DNA of 64,000 nucleotides, from assembly GCA_024701455.1 (NCBI GenBank), contig JABXYP010000001.1:1368001-1432000 (forward strand), in the 5' to 3' direction. The notes below the pieces were generated by a model. It had not been told where the DNA came from. It saw only the letters and a program-made list of their open reading frames with translations, and searched no databases. Shown here in pieces: positions 1 to 8,674 of the stretch; the first letter of the stretch is position 1, and every line of letters begins with the position of its first letter. Source of the DNA: Bacillus sp. A301a_S52. GTDB lineage: Bacteria; Bacillota; Bacilli; Bacillales; Salisediminibacteriaceae. Both the position numbers and the translations under genes were made by a program.

Positions 1-543
1 ATCATTGTCATAGGTTTCTCATTAGGTGCACAAGTTGCTATTAAATTACTAAGTTTAAATGCCAGTTTAGTTGATTATGCCATAATTAATAGTGCTTTAG
101 TAAGGCCCAATCCATTTGTTAGCAAGATGATTAAACCTGCTGTCAAACTATCATTCCCTTTAGTTAGAAACAAAACATTTTCAAAACTGCAAGCTAAAAC
201 ACTTTATATTGGACAAGATTACTTTGATACATATTATAAGGAAAGTTCTCAAATGAAGTCAGAGACACTCATTAGAATATTAGAAGAAAATATGTCATTC
301 ACAATTCCACAAGATTTTAATAAAGCAGAAAGCAAAATTCTAGTAACTGTAGGAAAAAAAGAAAAGTCAGTTATGAAGAAGTCGGCAAGAGATTTAGTTT
401 CAAATCATGCTAATTGCACGGGAATCATGATCCCAAAGATTGGTCACGGCATATCGTTGATTAATCCTAATTTCTTTAATCACATGGTGGAAAAGTGGCT
501 ACAAGAAGGTGCTTTGCCCAAAGATGTCACAATAATTAAATGA
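1..543 (+). CDS. alpha/beta hydrolase, 3' part of gene
   Basis: The reading frame is open from base 1, so the N-terminus lies outside the window; 180 residues are visible. A nucleophile-elbow motif GFSLG sits at visible residues 5-9, with Ser as the presumed nucleophile. A late IGHGI motif near visible residue 149 supplies the likely catalytic His. This is the order expected for a soluble alpha/beta hydrolase fold, but the substrate cannot be told. The TGA stop at 541-543 is also the first three bases of a family B repeat, so the original C-terminus may have differed by a few residues. No downstream gene shares an operon with it. Confidence 0.7.
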   Translation: MIVIGFSLGAQVAIKLLSLNASLVDYAIINSALVRPNPFVSKMIKPAVKLSFPLVRNKTFSKLQAKTLYIGQDYFDTYYKESSQMKSETLIRILEENMSFTIPQDFNKAESKILVTVGKKEKSVMKKSARDLVSNHANCTGIMIPKIGHGISLINPNFFNHMVEKWLQEGALPKDVTIIK

Positions 544-760
544 GTCGATTTTATAATGACGTTTTTAAAGCTATCGCACGAATAATAAGCAATACATATT
601 ACGTCCGTAAAACTCCCACAGATTGAAGAGCATTTTATTTAATATACGGATGATAAAAAGTGACTGAAACGCAAGGTGACGACTCCTGAAGATTAAGCGC
701 AGTCTGAAGTGGAGATCAGAGCCATGATGCGAATGTTGGTATATTCATTTAAATTTATTA
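541..760 (+). repeat. family B repeat with a short family A copy inside
   Basis: It starts TGAGTCGATTTTATAATGA, shared with copies at 38634 and 41525, and continues with the family B middle and right parts (GTGACTGAAACGCAAG, GCGCAGTCTGAAG). Its GATGATAAAAAGTG at 651-664 keeps the uninterrupted TTTAT (minus strand) that other B copies have filled with family A. A short-form family A remnant lies at 601-638. Confidence 0.7.
601..638 (+). mobile_element. family A element, short form, left end lost
   Basis: ACGTCCGTAAAACTCCCAC joins directly to GATTGAAGAGCATTTTAT. The whole interior (both hairpin loops) is missing and the right end is a normal TTTAT. It matches the 53-bp short forms at 36264 and 55767. 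Confidence 0.65.
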
Positions 761-846
761 AAACTAACAGGAGGCACTTGTGTAAGAATTAGGAACGCTG
801 TTTTATTATGACATCTTTATAGTCTCGTAAAAAGGAGAGAATCAAT

Positions 847-1511
847 ATGACAGGGAAAAGTGAAAAAGACATACTATTAGTGGAAAGTGACAAAAATTTT
901 AAATCATTACGTAGCATCATTGACTCTATCCCTAGCAGAAAAAGAAACATGTCCGTTGAAACTCATGAAAGAGATAAGAATTTTCGCGACGTATTAATGC
1001 ATTTATCACAGATAACCGTCCGTAAAACTCCCGAGTAAAATAGAGAGGGGAGCTAACGGACGCTAATGTCCTGATTGACTCAACTAACAATCAGTGGGAG
1101 AAGAACGAAAACGCCACTGATTGAAGGTTCGTTTTATATGAATGGCATGCTATGTTGGAAAGATGGTATAGAGAAGGAATGGACGGGGATACCCCGTTTA
1201 TCCCAGCAGCTGATTTTAAATGGCGAGATATTAAGCAACTTAATATGCAAATTTGGGAACGTTATCAAGATGTTACGTTAAATCAGGCTCTAAAAAAAGT
1301 GACGTTAAGTCATGAAAGAGTGATGGACCTCATTAAATCACATACCAATGAAGAAATCATGACAAAAAAATATTATAAGTGGACAAAAACAAGCCATCTA
1401 TACAGCTATTTCTCAGCAAACACGACTAATCATTACATATGGGCGATAAAAAAATGTGACGCTATTGCAAAAGCTATCTTAGAAGGAGAAAAGGACAAGG
1501 TCGTACAATGA
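847..1511 (+). pseudogene. ClbS/DfsB-family gene split by a family A element
   Basis: The frame starting at ATG 847 (RBS aaaggagag) gives a ClbS/DfsB-like N-terminus ending RDVLMHL, then runs into the element and stops at 1038. The rest of the family resumes after the element as YEWHAMLERW and continues to 1511, with KKYYKWT and SYFSANTTNHYIWAIKK motifs typical of the family C-terminus. Removing bases 1007-1137 (131 bp) rejoins both halves in frame as a 177-residue protein, the usual family size. ClbS/DfsB proteins are DinB-like four-helix proteins; ClbS protects against colibactin, but most relatives have no known role. The gene is probably inactive unless the element excises. Confidence 0.88.
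1002..1137 (+). mobile_element. family A element inserted in the ClbS/DfsB gene, flanked by TTTAT
   Basis: TTTAT at 1002-1006 and TTTAT at 1133-1137 flank a 126-bp core. The core starts CACAGATAACCGTCCG and ends GATTGAAGGTTCGT. It carries hairpin 1 (reduced, CGTCCGT pairing with ACGGACG) and hairpin 2 (CAATCAGTGG pairing with CCACTGATTG). This copy gives the clearest element boundaries in the window because the host gene shows what the empty site looked like. Confidence 0.9.
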
Positions 1512-1675
1512 AGTTATTAAACTAATAGAGAGCGATAGTTGAACAAACAGTAGTGGCTACTGTGTCACGACCAGGAAGGTTAATAAAAAACTGATGATGA
1601 AATAAGATAAATTCCCCAAAAATTGAAACTCTTGTTAAGTCACGAATATCTCTATAAACCTAAGGAGGAGAGAGG

Positions 1676-2089
1676 GTAAAAGACTATGAAGTTTTATTTA
1701 ATACACCTCCAACATTAGAGGAATACATTTATTTGTGCTCAAGTGTTGGGTGGGAAGACTATATGAATTTTGATGTAGCAGAAATTTCACTACAGAATTC
1801 ATTATTTTCAGTGAGTATAAAAAAAGAAAATAAAATCATAGGAATGGGTAGGGTTGTTGGGGATGGTGCGATTTATTTCTATATTCAAGACGTAGTAGTT
1901 CACCCAGCAAATCAGGGGGACGGTATCGGTAAGGAAATTATGAACATTTTAATGAATTATATAGAAGAAAATGGACCTAATATGGCATTCGTTGGGTTAT
2001 TTGCTTCAGAGGGTAAAGAGGAATTCTATCAAAAATATGATTTTATAGACTACTCATCGAATATGATAGGCATGTTTAAAGTAATATGA
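1676..2089 (+). CDS. GNAT N-acetyltransferase, start codon uncertain
   Basis: The protein carries the acetyl-CoA binding motif A as QDVVVHPANQGDGIGKEI and a C-terminal FYQKYDFIDY segment, so it is a small GNAT of about 137 residues. The frame is open from 1664 and family-like sequence (YEVLFNTPPTLEEYIYL) begins at about 1676. A strong SD (aaggaggag, 1662-1670) is spaced for a start at 1676, but the codon there is GTA. The first standard start in frame is TTG at 1733, which lacks an SD and would cut about 19 residues. Either a start codon was lost by mutation or a non-canonical start is used. Substrate unknown. Confidence 0.6.
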   Translation, partial: VKDYEVLFNTPPTLEEYIYLCSSVGWEDYMNFDVAEISLQNSLFSVSIKKENKIIGMGRVVGDGAIYFYIQDVVVHPANQGDGIGKEIMNILMNYIEENGPNMAFVGLFASEGKEEFYQKYDFIDYSSNMIGMFKVI

Positions 2090-2247
2090 AAAAATAGGTA
2101 TCAATTCCTATTAATCTATCTGGCGTCTGGTCGTTTACACGGAGTGCGAAAAAAACAAAATTGTCGTTGTTTCAATTATGAAGCAGTTTAGTTGTATGAT
2201 AGCGGCGGCATTACTTTATTTAGAATAAAAACATTTTTGAAAAGGGT

Positions 2248-2399
2248 TTTATCACAGTTAACCGTCCGAAAACACCCGCGTCAAAATAGAGAGGAGAGCA
2301 AACTCTATATAGGCGAGAGATAACGGTCGCTAAAGCCCTGATTCACTCAACTATGAATCAGTGGGAGAAGAACCACCACTGATTGAAGGTTTATTTTAT
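2248..2399 (+). mobile_element. family A element, full length
   Basis: It starts TTTATCACAGTTAACCGTCC and ends GAAGGTTTATTTTAT. Both hairpins are present: hairpin 1 around the CTCTATATAGGCG arm, and hairpin 2 with the loop AGAAGAACC between AATCAGTGGG and CACTGATT. Confidence 0.8.
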
Positions 2400-2433
2400 A
2401 GGTTAAAATCAGGTTAATAATTTTGGAGGTTTT

Positions 2434-2784
2434 ATGAGATTCTTATGGTTAATTTTCACTTTAATACCCGCACCATTTTTGTTTCATTTTTATGAATATG
2501 GGCAACATGTTAGGCCTTCTTTTCTATTTTTAGGCTCATTGTTGCATGTTGTAATAACGGGTGTCCTAGCTGTTCACATAAAATATCGCTACATTATTTT
2601 GATTAATATTATTACAGGAATTTTATCATTATTTCTGGCTATCTATTTAATTCCTGATGATGGAGGTTGGTTTAAGCCATTAGGTAGAGACTTAACCATT
2701 ATATTTACTGCAATTGTTTTCTTAATAGGACAATTATTAGTTAGTTTTGTTTCGAAAGCCTTTTCTGCAAGGAAAGATGACTAA
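2434..2784 (+). CDS. small four-TM membrane protein, unknown family
   Basis: ATG 2434 follows a good SD (tggaggtttt). The 116-residue product has four hydrophobic segments (about residues 1-20, 30-48, 53-72 and 86-106) joined by short loops. The ends RYRY, GRD and SARKDD suggest a cytoplasmic C-terminus. No motif points to a function and I do not recognise the family. It stands alone: family A elements lie immediately upstream (2248-2399) and downstream (2874-2983), so it is not part of an obvious operon. Confidence 0.55.
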   Translation: MRFLWLIFTLIPAPFLFHFYEYGQHVRPSFLFLGSLLHVVITGVLAVHIKYRYIILINIITGILSLFLAIYLIPDDGGWFKPLGRDLTIIFTAIVFLIGQLLVSFVSKAFSARKDD

Positions 2785-2873
2785 ATTTTAGTATTATAAC
2801 AATTGTGTTAGTGAAATAATCAACATAAAAAGACATGGAGATGATGTCTAAGCTTTTTTCGTATACGTTGTAG

Positions 2874-2983
2874 TTTATCACAGCTAACCGTCCGAAAAAC
2901 GGTCGCTAGAGTCCTTTGATTCACTCAACTATCAATCAGTGGCAGAAGAACGAAAACGCCCAATAATTGATAGTTTGTTTTAT
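2874..2983 (+). mobile_element. family A element with collapsed hairpin 1
   Basis: It starts TTTATCACAGCTAACCGTCC and ends TAGTTTGTTTTAT. Hairpin 1 is reduced to CCGTCCGAAAAACGGTCG, only the foot of the usual stem. Hairpin 2 is degenerate on its right arm. It is an internal-deletion derivative. Confidence 0.78.
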
Positions 2984-3174
2984 GGGGAAACATGGTTTAA
3001 AAATGTTTATGAATAAATAACACAAAGCATTTAAAAGTAGTGCTATGACAATGGTTCTGTAAACGATCCAGACTGTTAAATAAGCATGCTACAATTTTTA
3101 ACAAAAAATGTGTTGGATTGTTGATAGACTTTCATAAAAGCGTTAATTATATTAATCATAGAGGAGTTGAAGAT

Positions 3175-3615
3175 ATGATTGGTATGACTATTCGCCTTTT
3201 ACGTAAAAAGCATAAAATGAGTCAAGAAGAAATCGCTGAGAGAGTGCATGTTTCTCGCCAAACCGTAGCGAAGTGGGAAAATGATGAGGTTTTACCTGAT
3301 ATTCAAAAATGTAAATTGTTAGCTGATTTGTTTGACATAACATTGGAGCAATTGGCTGATGATATGAGTGAAAAGGAAGTACATCAACTGGCACCAAAAG
3401 GTAAACATTTCTTTGGTGTGGTAAAGGTTGGGGAGCGAGGACAGGTAGTTATTCCAAAACAGGCACGAGATCTGTATCACATTCAGGCAGGTGACAAACT
3501 TGTCGTTTTAGGTGAAGATGCGACAAAGGGAATAGCACTCTTAAAAAGCGATCATTTCCTAGAGTTTGCAGATATGATACGTCATTTTGAAGTGGCGGAA
3601 GGGGAGTTAGAATGA
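3175..3615 (+). CDS. XRE-type HTH / AbrB-SpoVT fusion regulator
   Basis: ATG 3175 is chosen because agaggagttgaag precedes it; an earlier in-frame TTG at 3118 has no SD. The 146-residue product has an XRE helix-turn-helix at residues 3-57 (SQEEIAERVHVSRQTVAKWE). A linker is followed by an AbrB/SpoVT-like swapped-hairpin domain at about residues 78-125 (GVVKVGERGQVVIPKQAR). Two DNA-binding modules in one short chain suggest a dimeric repressor. Its stop overlaps the start of the glycosyltransferase gene (ATGA at 3612-3615), so it probably controls, and is co-transcribed with, that gene. Inducer unknown. Confidence 0.85.
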   Translation: MIGMTIRLLRKKHKMSQEEIAERVHVSRQTVAKWENDEVLPDIQKCKLLADLFDITLEQLADDMSEKEVHQLAPKGKHFFGVVKVGERGQVVIPKQARDLYHIQAGDKLVVLGEDATKGIALLKSDHFLEFADMIRHFEVAEGELE

Positions 3616-4805
3616 GTAAAATCGTTTTCTTTTCAATTCCTGCACATGGTCATACGAATCCGACACTACCTGTTGTATCAGAGCTAGTTGATCGTGGCCA
3701 TGACGTATGGTACTACTCTTTCATGGCATTTCGAGAAAAAATAGAAAGTTGTGGTGCTAAGTTTATTCCGTGTGATACCTTTTTACCCTCGATCCCCCAA
3801 CAAGAATTTGAACGAAAAGTAGGAAAAGACTTTGCTGCATTGATTGAAATGATTGCAGATACCACCGTCGCCTTAGAGAAGGAGATAAGTGCAGAGCTAA
3901 AAGACTATCAGCCAGATTGTATTGTATCTGATTCATTAGCTTTGTGGGGGAAATTACTAGCGCAAAAGTTGGAAATTCCCTACATTTGTTCAACGACAAG
4001 TTTCGCGTTCAATCAGTATACGGCTAAACTAATGAAACCTGGTGTAAAAGAAATATGGAGAACAATCATTGGAATAAGACGAATTAATAAAAAAATAAAA
4101 ATGTTACGAACGCATGGATATGAAGTGGATAATATGTTGTTCATTATTCAAAATGATAATGAAACGGATACGATTGTCTTTACATCAAAGGATTTTCAGC
4201 CAATGGCGGAAACTTTTTCTAATAGGTGTGCCTTTGTGGGTCCTTCAATCCGAAAGTCGTCTCGCGTTTTTGAAAACGTCACTAACAAAAAATTGATTTA
4301 CATATCATTAGGAACAGTACTTAATCAGCATATTGATTTTTATCAAAATTGTATGAAAGCTTTTACAGACAGTAACTATGATGTGATTATGTCTGTTGGT
4401 GAAAAAACAAACATTGCCTCGCTTGGTACAATACCAAGCAATTTTACTATCCAACATCACGTCGACCAGATTGCCGTTTTACAGAGTGCAGATGTATTTA
4501 TGACGCATAGTGGTATGAACAGTGTGAATGAAAGTATGTATTATGGTGTTCCGATGGTTTTATACCCGTTACATAGTGAACAGCGGTTAGTGGCCGATAG
4601 AGTCGTTGAATTAGGAGCAGGTATCAAACTAAAAGGTTATCACGTGAAACATTTGACTAAAACAGTAGAAGAAGTGCTTACGGATCCACTATATCAAAAA
4701 AATGTAGAGAAATTGGCTAAAAGTATACAACATGCTGGTGGTGCTAGAGAAGCAGCTAATGTCATTTTGGCTAAGGCGGCTGAACATGAATCAGTCGTAG
4801 AATGA
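3612..4805 (+). CDS. UDP-glycosyltransferase, MGT (macrolide glycosyltransferase-like) family
   Basis: The 397-residue protein has the GT-B family 1 layout. The N-terminal HGHTNP motif carries the usual catalytic His. The C-terminal nucleotide-sugar signature is around residues 290-330 (MTHSGMNSVNESMYYGVPMV, then PLHSEQRLVADRV). Relatives such as B. subtilis YjiC/YdhE transfer sugar from UDP-glucose to macrolides, flavonoids or other small acceptors in the cytoplasm. The translational overlap with the XRE-AbrB regulator suggests an inducible detoxification or self-resistance pair. The acceptor is not predictable from sequence. Confidence 0.88.
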   Translation: MSKIVFFSIPAHGHTNPTLPVVSELVDRGHDVWYYSFMAFREKIESCGAKFIPCDTFLPSIPQQEFERKVGKDFAALIEMIADTTVALEKEISAELKDYQPDCIVSDSLALWGKLLAQKLEIPYICSTTSFAFNQYTAKLMKPGVKEIWRTIIGIRRINKKIKMLRTHGYEVDNMLFIIQNDNETDTIVFTSKDFQPMAETFSNRCAFVGPSIRKSSRVFENVTNKKLIYISLGTVLNQHIDFYQNCMKAFTDSNYDVIMSVGEKTNIASLGTIPSNFTIQHHVDQIAVLQSADVFMTHSGMNSVNESMYYGVPMVLYPLHSEQRLVADRVVELGAGIKLKGYHVKHLTKTVEEVLTDPLYQKNVEKLAKSIQHAGGAREAANVILAKAAEHESVVE

Positions 4806-5592
4806 CAGCTGACATCACTCCTTTCGTTTTAATAGTTCTCGCTCTGCTTTCGTTGCCCATATCTACCGTAGACTTAATTTGCGGTAAACAATTATGGTGT
4901 TCTTAGAAAAAGATGCTGATTCCCGCCTGGGATCGTGAGGATTCGGGGAATCAAGTTAAGAAGTCGATCTGAGAAATAGACGGAAAAAGTCCCCCTATAT
5001 TCCGTAAAATGAGCTCTGTTCTGCACCTAACCGAAAAATATCCGCTTATTTTACTTTCACCAATGACTCGATTATTGACAGACTTCTTATCTAAAGGTGA
5101 AGATATTAAACCGAGGTTTTTATTAATGACAACCTTGCCCTATTAGGACTTTATTGTTCTACTATTGTTATCTAGTTCTAATGTGCCTTAAAGTTATGAT
5201 ATCCAAAGAATAAGTTCTTTAAGTTAGGTGGTAACCCCTGGAAATCTCTCTTTAATCGGGTATTCTTTTATTTTGTTCTAAACAACTTGAATCATTAAAC
5301 TGAAAATAATGACGTTATTTATCCAATGCTAGTGATAAATTTTTTTGACAGTAAACATGACTTTAATATATGGTATATTTAGGAGATTGATAAATAAAGA
5401 GAAATGATAGTTCACGTGATATTTACGAACAAGCACCAAAAATGGTGATGAAACTAAACAAGGTGGAAAAGCTGAAACAATCAGCAAGTGGGAATATACT
5501 AAAGAAAATGCAAACTAATAAAAGAACGAATGAACCCAAGTAGGTTTAAATTTGTCACAGATTCTAACTACTTATGATGTGAGGTATATGAA
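4806..5592. other. 787-bp gene-free stretch
   Basis: No frame here has both length and an SD. There is a hairpin with GATTCCC (4918-4924) and GGGAATC (4946-4952) arms and no T-tract. A promoter-like pair sits at 5345-5374. No family A or B copy was recognised. It may hold decayed DNA. Confidence 0.5.
5345..5374 (+). promoter_or_regulatory. sigma-A type promoter candidate
   Basis: A perfect TTGACA (5345-5350) is followed after 18 bp by TATGGT (5369-5374). It lies 219 bp before the GNAT start at 5593 and could drive it with a long leader, in which I recognise no riboswitch. Confidence 0.45.
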
Positions 5593-6387
5593 ATGGTGCT
5601 ACATCGTTTACTTACTGGAGAAACAATTGATCAATTAATCACCCAAATTGACAGAGATCAGCACTTACTTTTTTTCAGCTATTTAACTCAGCGAAGGGGA
5701 AAGGCTCAGTTTATTGGACAATATGTCGATGATCATTTGACTGCTGTCTTAGCTTATATCAGTGACCTGCCTTTTCCAGCCTTTAGTTTTTACTGTATAG
5801 AACGGGAAGAAGTGCTGTTTCCTGAACTAATAATGTTTGCGAGAGAGGCATACCGCCTTAATGACCATGTGACGTGTGGTACGATCCTTTGTGATCATGA
5901 CCTTCAGTTATTTCAATCTTATGGTCTTATTACAGGGAGCCCACAACGGTTTTTAACTATGAAGCATGTGAACCAAGGAAAACTACTGACATCTCATAGA
6001 GCGGAAGACGTTAAAGTAGAAGAGTATGATGAGGTCGTACATTTTCTACAAAATGAGGGAATGAGATTCTTTACGAAAAGTGAAATTGAGCGTTTCCCTT
6101 TCCTTGGTATTAAAGACGGAAAGAACTTCATTGCTGTAGGTGGCTTTCATTTTTATGACGCTCAACTTGTGGAAATTGGGAACATTGTTACGAGGCAAGG
6201 TTATCGCGGCAAAGGGTTAGGCAAGCTCCTAACAAGCCAACTTACAATTATAGGTAAACAACGTGCCACAGATGTTTACCTTGGTGTATTATCAGAAAAT
6301 AAACCTGCTGTAAATGTATATAAAGGCTTAGGCTATGAAACGACAGCTGAGCGATCAATTGTTGATTTTACGTTAGCTTTGTCGTAA
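5593..6387 (+). CDS. GNAT acetyltransferase with long N-terminal domain
   Basis: The 264-residue product has a C-terminal GNAT domain (about residues 135-260) with motif A NIVTRQGYRGKGLGKLLTSQ and the later NKPAVNVYKGLGYE. The N-terminal 130 residues form a second, diverged region typical of two-domain GNATs. ATG 5593 follows gatgtgaggtat, a weak SD. The acceptor is unknown. It stands alone, 787 bp after the glycosyltransferase. Confidence 0.75.
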   Translation: MVLHRLLTGETIDQLITQIDRDQHLLFFSYLTQRRGKAQFIGQYVDDHLTAVLAYISDLPFPAFSFYCIEREEVLFPELIMFAREAYRLNDHVTCGTILCDHDLQLFQSYGLITGSPQRFLTMKHVNQGKLLTSHRAEDVKVEEYDEVVHFLQNEGMRFFTKSEIERFPFLGIKDGKNFIAVGGFHFYDAQLVEIGNIVTRQGYRGKGLGKLLTSQLTIIGKQRATDVYLGVLSENKPAVNVYKGLGYETTAERSIVDFTLALS

Positions 6388-7081
6388 AGATAGATAAGAT
6401 TATAAGTGCCGCTCTAATAGAGTAGTTTAATGAACATTGGAGAAAGGCTCTGATCTTATTGCGGATGGGCCTTTATGTCTGACGCTTCTCCCTGATTTTT
6501 GAGATGGCACGTCTCACTGTCCATATAAGCAAGGCCCTAAATACTAGCGAACAAAAGACATAGAATGCCCTTTTTGTCGTTGTATAACAGTAATAGTGGT
6601 AAAGCGATAATCATCAGTTGCTATCTGTTAGCTGTAAAATGAATTCAGTTCCATGGCGGAGCTGGATTTTTTGTTTTGATCTCAGATAAGCGTACGTAAA
6701 TCTCCCGGCTAAAAATAGTGATCAATTTAGGCGGGAGATACCGGATGCTAATGTTCTAATTTCCTCAACTTCAATTAGTGAGAGCTCCCGCTTATTGAAA
6801 GTTATTTTTGTGAATTATTAGAATGTCAAAAGTTAGACACACTTTTGTAATCTTTCTGTAGTGATTTCTCCATCGTTTTTTCAAAGATCATAGATAAGGT
6901 TGTCTTATATTCAACGTGCCCTATTACCTTTATAAAACTAATGTAAGGCTCAAGAATATAAGAAATATAGGTTCTTTTTTAGAAGTTTTATTGTTTTTGG
7001 AGGGAAAAGCCTATTTCTCTCTTGGAAAAAACACAGGGAAAGTTTATAAAAGAGCACCTTATAACTATGAGGAGGCAATTC
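6388..7081. other. 694-bp gene-free stretch with one family A remnant
   Basis: A degenerate family A copy occupies about 6676-6810. The rest has no supported gene. A frame at 6916-7173 overlaps the next gene out of frame, lacks an SD and is not credible. Confidence 0.5.
6676..6810 (+). mobile_element. family A element, degenerate
   Basis: TTTGATCTCAGATAAGCGTACG begins it. The hairpin 1 arms CTCCCGGCT and AGGCGGGAG are kept, GAGATACCGGATGCTAATGT follows, and the right end reads TTGAAAGTTATTTTTG. Both terminal TTTAT copies are mutated. Confidence 0.65.
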
Positions 7082-8341
7082 ATGAAAATTCGAACTATCA
7101 TTTTATGGTTTACTATCCTATTTACACTATCAATTCTCATTGTTCTTCCCTTTCAACTAGTAGAGGCCAATGAAAAAGACTTGGAGAAGGAGATTGATTC
7201 CTATCAGGAACGTCAGGTAGAAATTGATAGGGAAGCAGACGAAGTAAATCATGAATTGGAAAAGATTAAGGGAAAAACAAAGGAAGCTTACAATGAGTTT
7301 CAAGAGTTAGATGAACAGGCCGTAAAAACGGATAAACAAATTACTGAAAAGGAAATTGAGATGGATGAAACGGAGAAACGAATAGATGATCTTCAAATAG
7401 AAATAGAGGAACTGGAAGAGAGAATTGAGGAGCGGGATGAACTGCTAAAGGAACGAGTACGCGCCATGTATCAAAATGGCGGGAATATCACTTACATCGA
7501 AGTGATTTTAGGCGCAAATACTTTTGGAGACTTAATAGAACGGGTTACTGCGTTAACAACGATATCTCGACAGGACAAGGATATATTAGAGCAGCATATT
7601 GCCGACAAAGAAGCGTTAGAAGTGGCCATTGAGGAGCAAGAATTACAGTTAACGAATTTAGAAGAACAAAAGAAAGAATTACAGTCATTATTACAAGAGA
7701 TAGAAGATCAACTTCAGGAGAAAGAGACTATTGTAGAGGTGTTGGAGAAGCAGCAGATTGATGTGGAAGATTTCATTGTTTCCTATGAAGAAGAGAAAGA
7801 CATATTGAAAAACCAAGAAGCAGCAGCTAAAGCGGAGTTGAAACGTTTGGAAGAAGAAAGTGATAATCGAACCCAACAGTCTCAAGTAAGTAGTAGTTCC
7901 AGTTCCACTCAAAAACAGGATAATCAAGGTACGTTAACATGGCCGACATTAAGTACAGACATTACGTCTCCATACGGGACAAGAATTCACCCCGTTTATA
8001 GCACAGAAGAGTTCCATCATGGAATTGATATAAGTAACAATCAAGGAACAGATATTTTTGCCGCAGAATCAGGGACAGTAACTGAAGCAAGGTACATGGG
8101 GGGATACGGGAACACAGTCATGATTTCTCACGTGATTGATGGCCAAACAATAACCACGTTGTATGCCCATTTGGACTCTATTAATGTTTCTGTAGGTCAA
8201 CGTGTTGAACGTGGGGAGCAAATAGCAGTGATGGGAACCACAGGCGTATCCACAGGCGTCCACTTACATTTTGAAGTGCACGAGGGTGGCTGGAATGGTC
8301 AAAAGTCGAACAGTGTAGACCCATTAAATTATTTGAATTAA
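7082..8341 (+). CDS. secreted coiled-coil M23 peptidase (EnvC/PcsB-like)
   Basis: ATG 7082 is preferred (SD gaggaggcaattc) over an in-frame TTG at 7022 with no SD. It gives a 419-residue precursor with an export signal ending near VEA (residue 29). Residues 30-240 are strongly charged heptads (E/K/Q-rich), a long coiled coil like EnvC or PcsB. A Ser/Gln-rich linker (SSSSSSTQKQDNQG) follows. The C-terminal 120 residues are an M23/LytM domain with HHGIDI (metal His and Asp) and HLHFEV (catalytic and metal His). It probably cleaves peptidoglycan cross-bridges in the wall during growth or separation. Zinc ligands look intact, so it should be active rather than a pure activator. Confidence 0.9.
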   Translation: MKIRTIILWFTILFTLSILIVLPFQLVEANEKDLEKEIDSYQERQVEIDREADEVNHELEKIKGKTKEAYNEFQELDEQAVKTDKQITEKEIEMDETEKRIDDLQIEIEELEERIEERDELLKERVRAMYQNGGNITYIEVILGANTFGDLIERVTALTTISRQDKDILEQHIADKEALEVAIEEQELQLTNLEEQKKELQSLLQEIEDQLQEKETIVEVLEKQQIDVEDFIVSYEEEKDILKNQEAAAKAELKRLEEESDNRTQQSQVSSSSSSTQKQDNQGTLTWPTLSTDITSPYGTRIHPVYSTEEFHHGIDISNNQGTDIFAAESGTVTEARYMGGYGNTVMISHVIDGQTITTLYAHLDSINVSVGQRVERGEQIAVMGTTGVSTGVHLHFEVHEGGWNGQKSNSVDPLNYLN

Positions 8342-8674
8342 TGAATGCTGCAATTAAATTTTCAGCACGTAAAATCGAACAATGATCAATAAATGATATC
8401 ATATAGTCTCTTTAACTGTGGTGAAAGACGTTGATTTTCTGAGGAATAGGCCTTCTGAATATTCAATGATGGAAAAGGTTTTAGTTAAAGGGGACCTTCG
8501 CGAAAGTGGCCGATGTAGTTGAAGGTCCATGTATGAGTCGTTCCCTACAGATGAATTTTGTATGGATGAAATTGGTTCTAATAATTTCATTGTTTCATCA
8601 TATTTTCGATTTAAACTGATATCAGAATACTAGAATAAAAAAAGAAAACTAACAAAGTTGAGGGGGAAATAGAG
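8342..8674. other. 333-bp gene-free stretch
   Basis: A hairpin with perfect 8-bp arms GGACCTTC and GAAGGTCC lies at about 8490-8528, with GCGAAAGTGGCC in its loop. No gene with an SD was found. Confidence 0.4.

Noticed and set aside
847..1038. A separate 63-residue gene
   Set aside because: Its last eight codons are family A DNA, and the rest continues in frame after the element. It is the front half of a broken ClbS/DfsB gene.
1002..1137. Family A as a classical inverted-repeat MITE
   Set aside because: The outermost bases of the two ends (CACAGATAACC and, reversed, ACGAACCTTC) are not inverted repeats. Only internal hairpins are present.
6916..7173. An 85-residue frame before the M23 peptidase
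   Set aside because: It overlaps the signal peptide region of the peptidase gene out of frame and lacks an SD.
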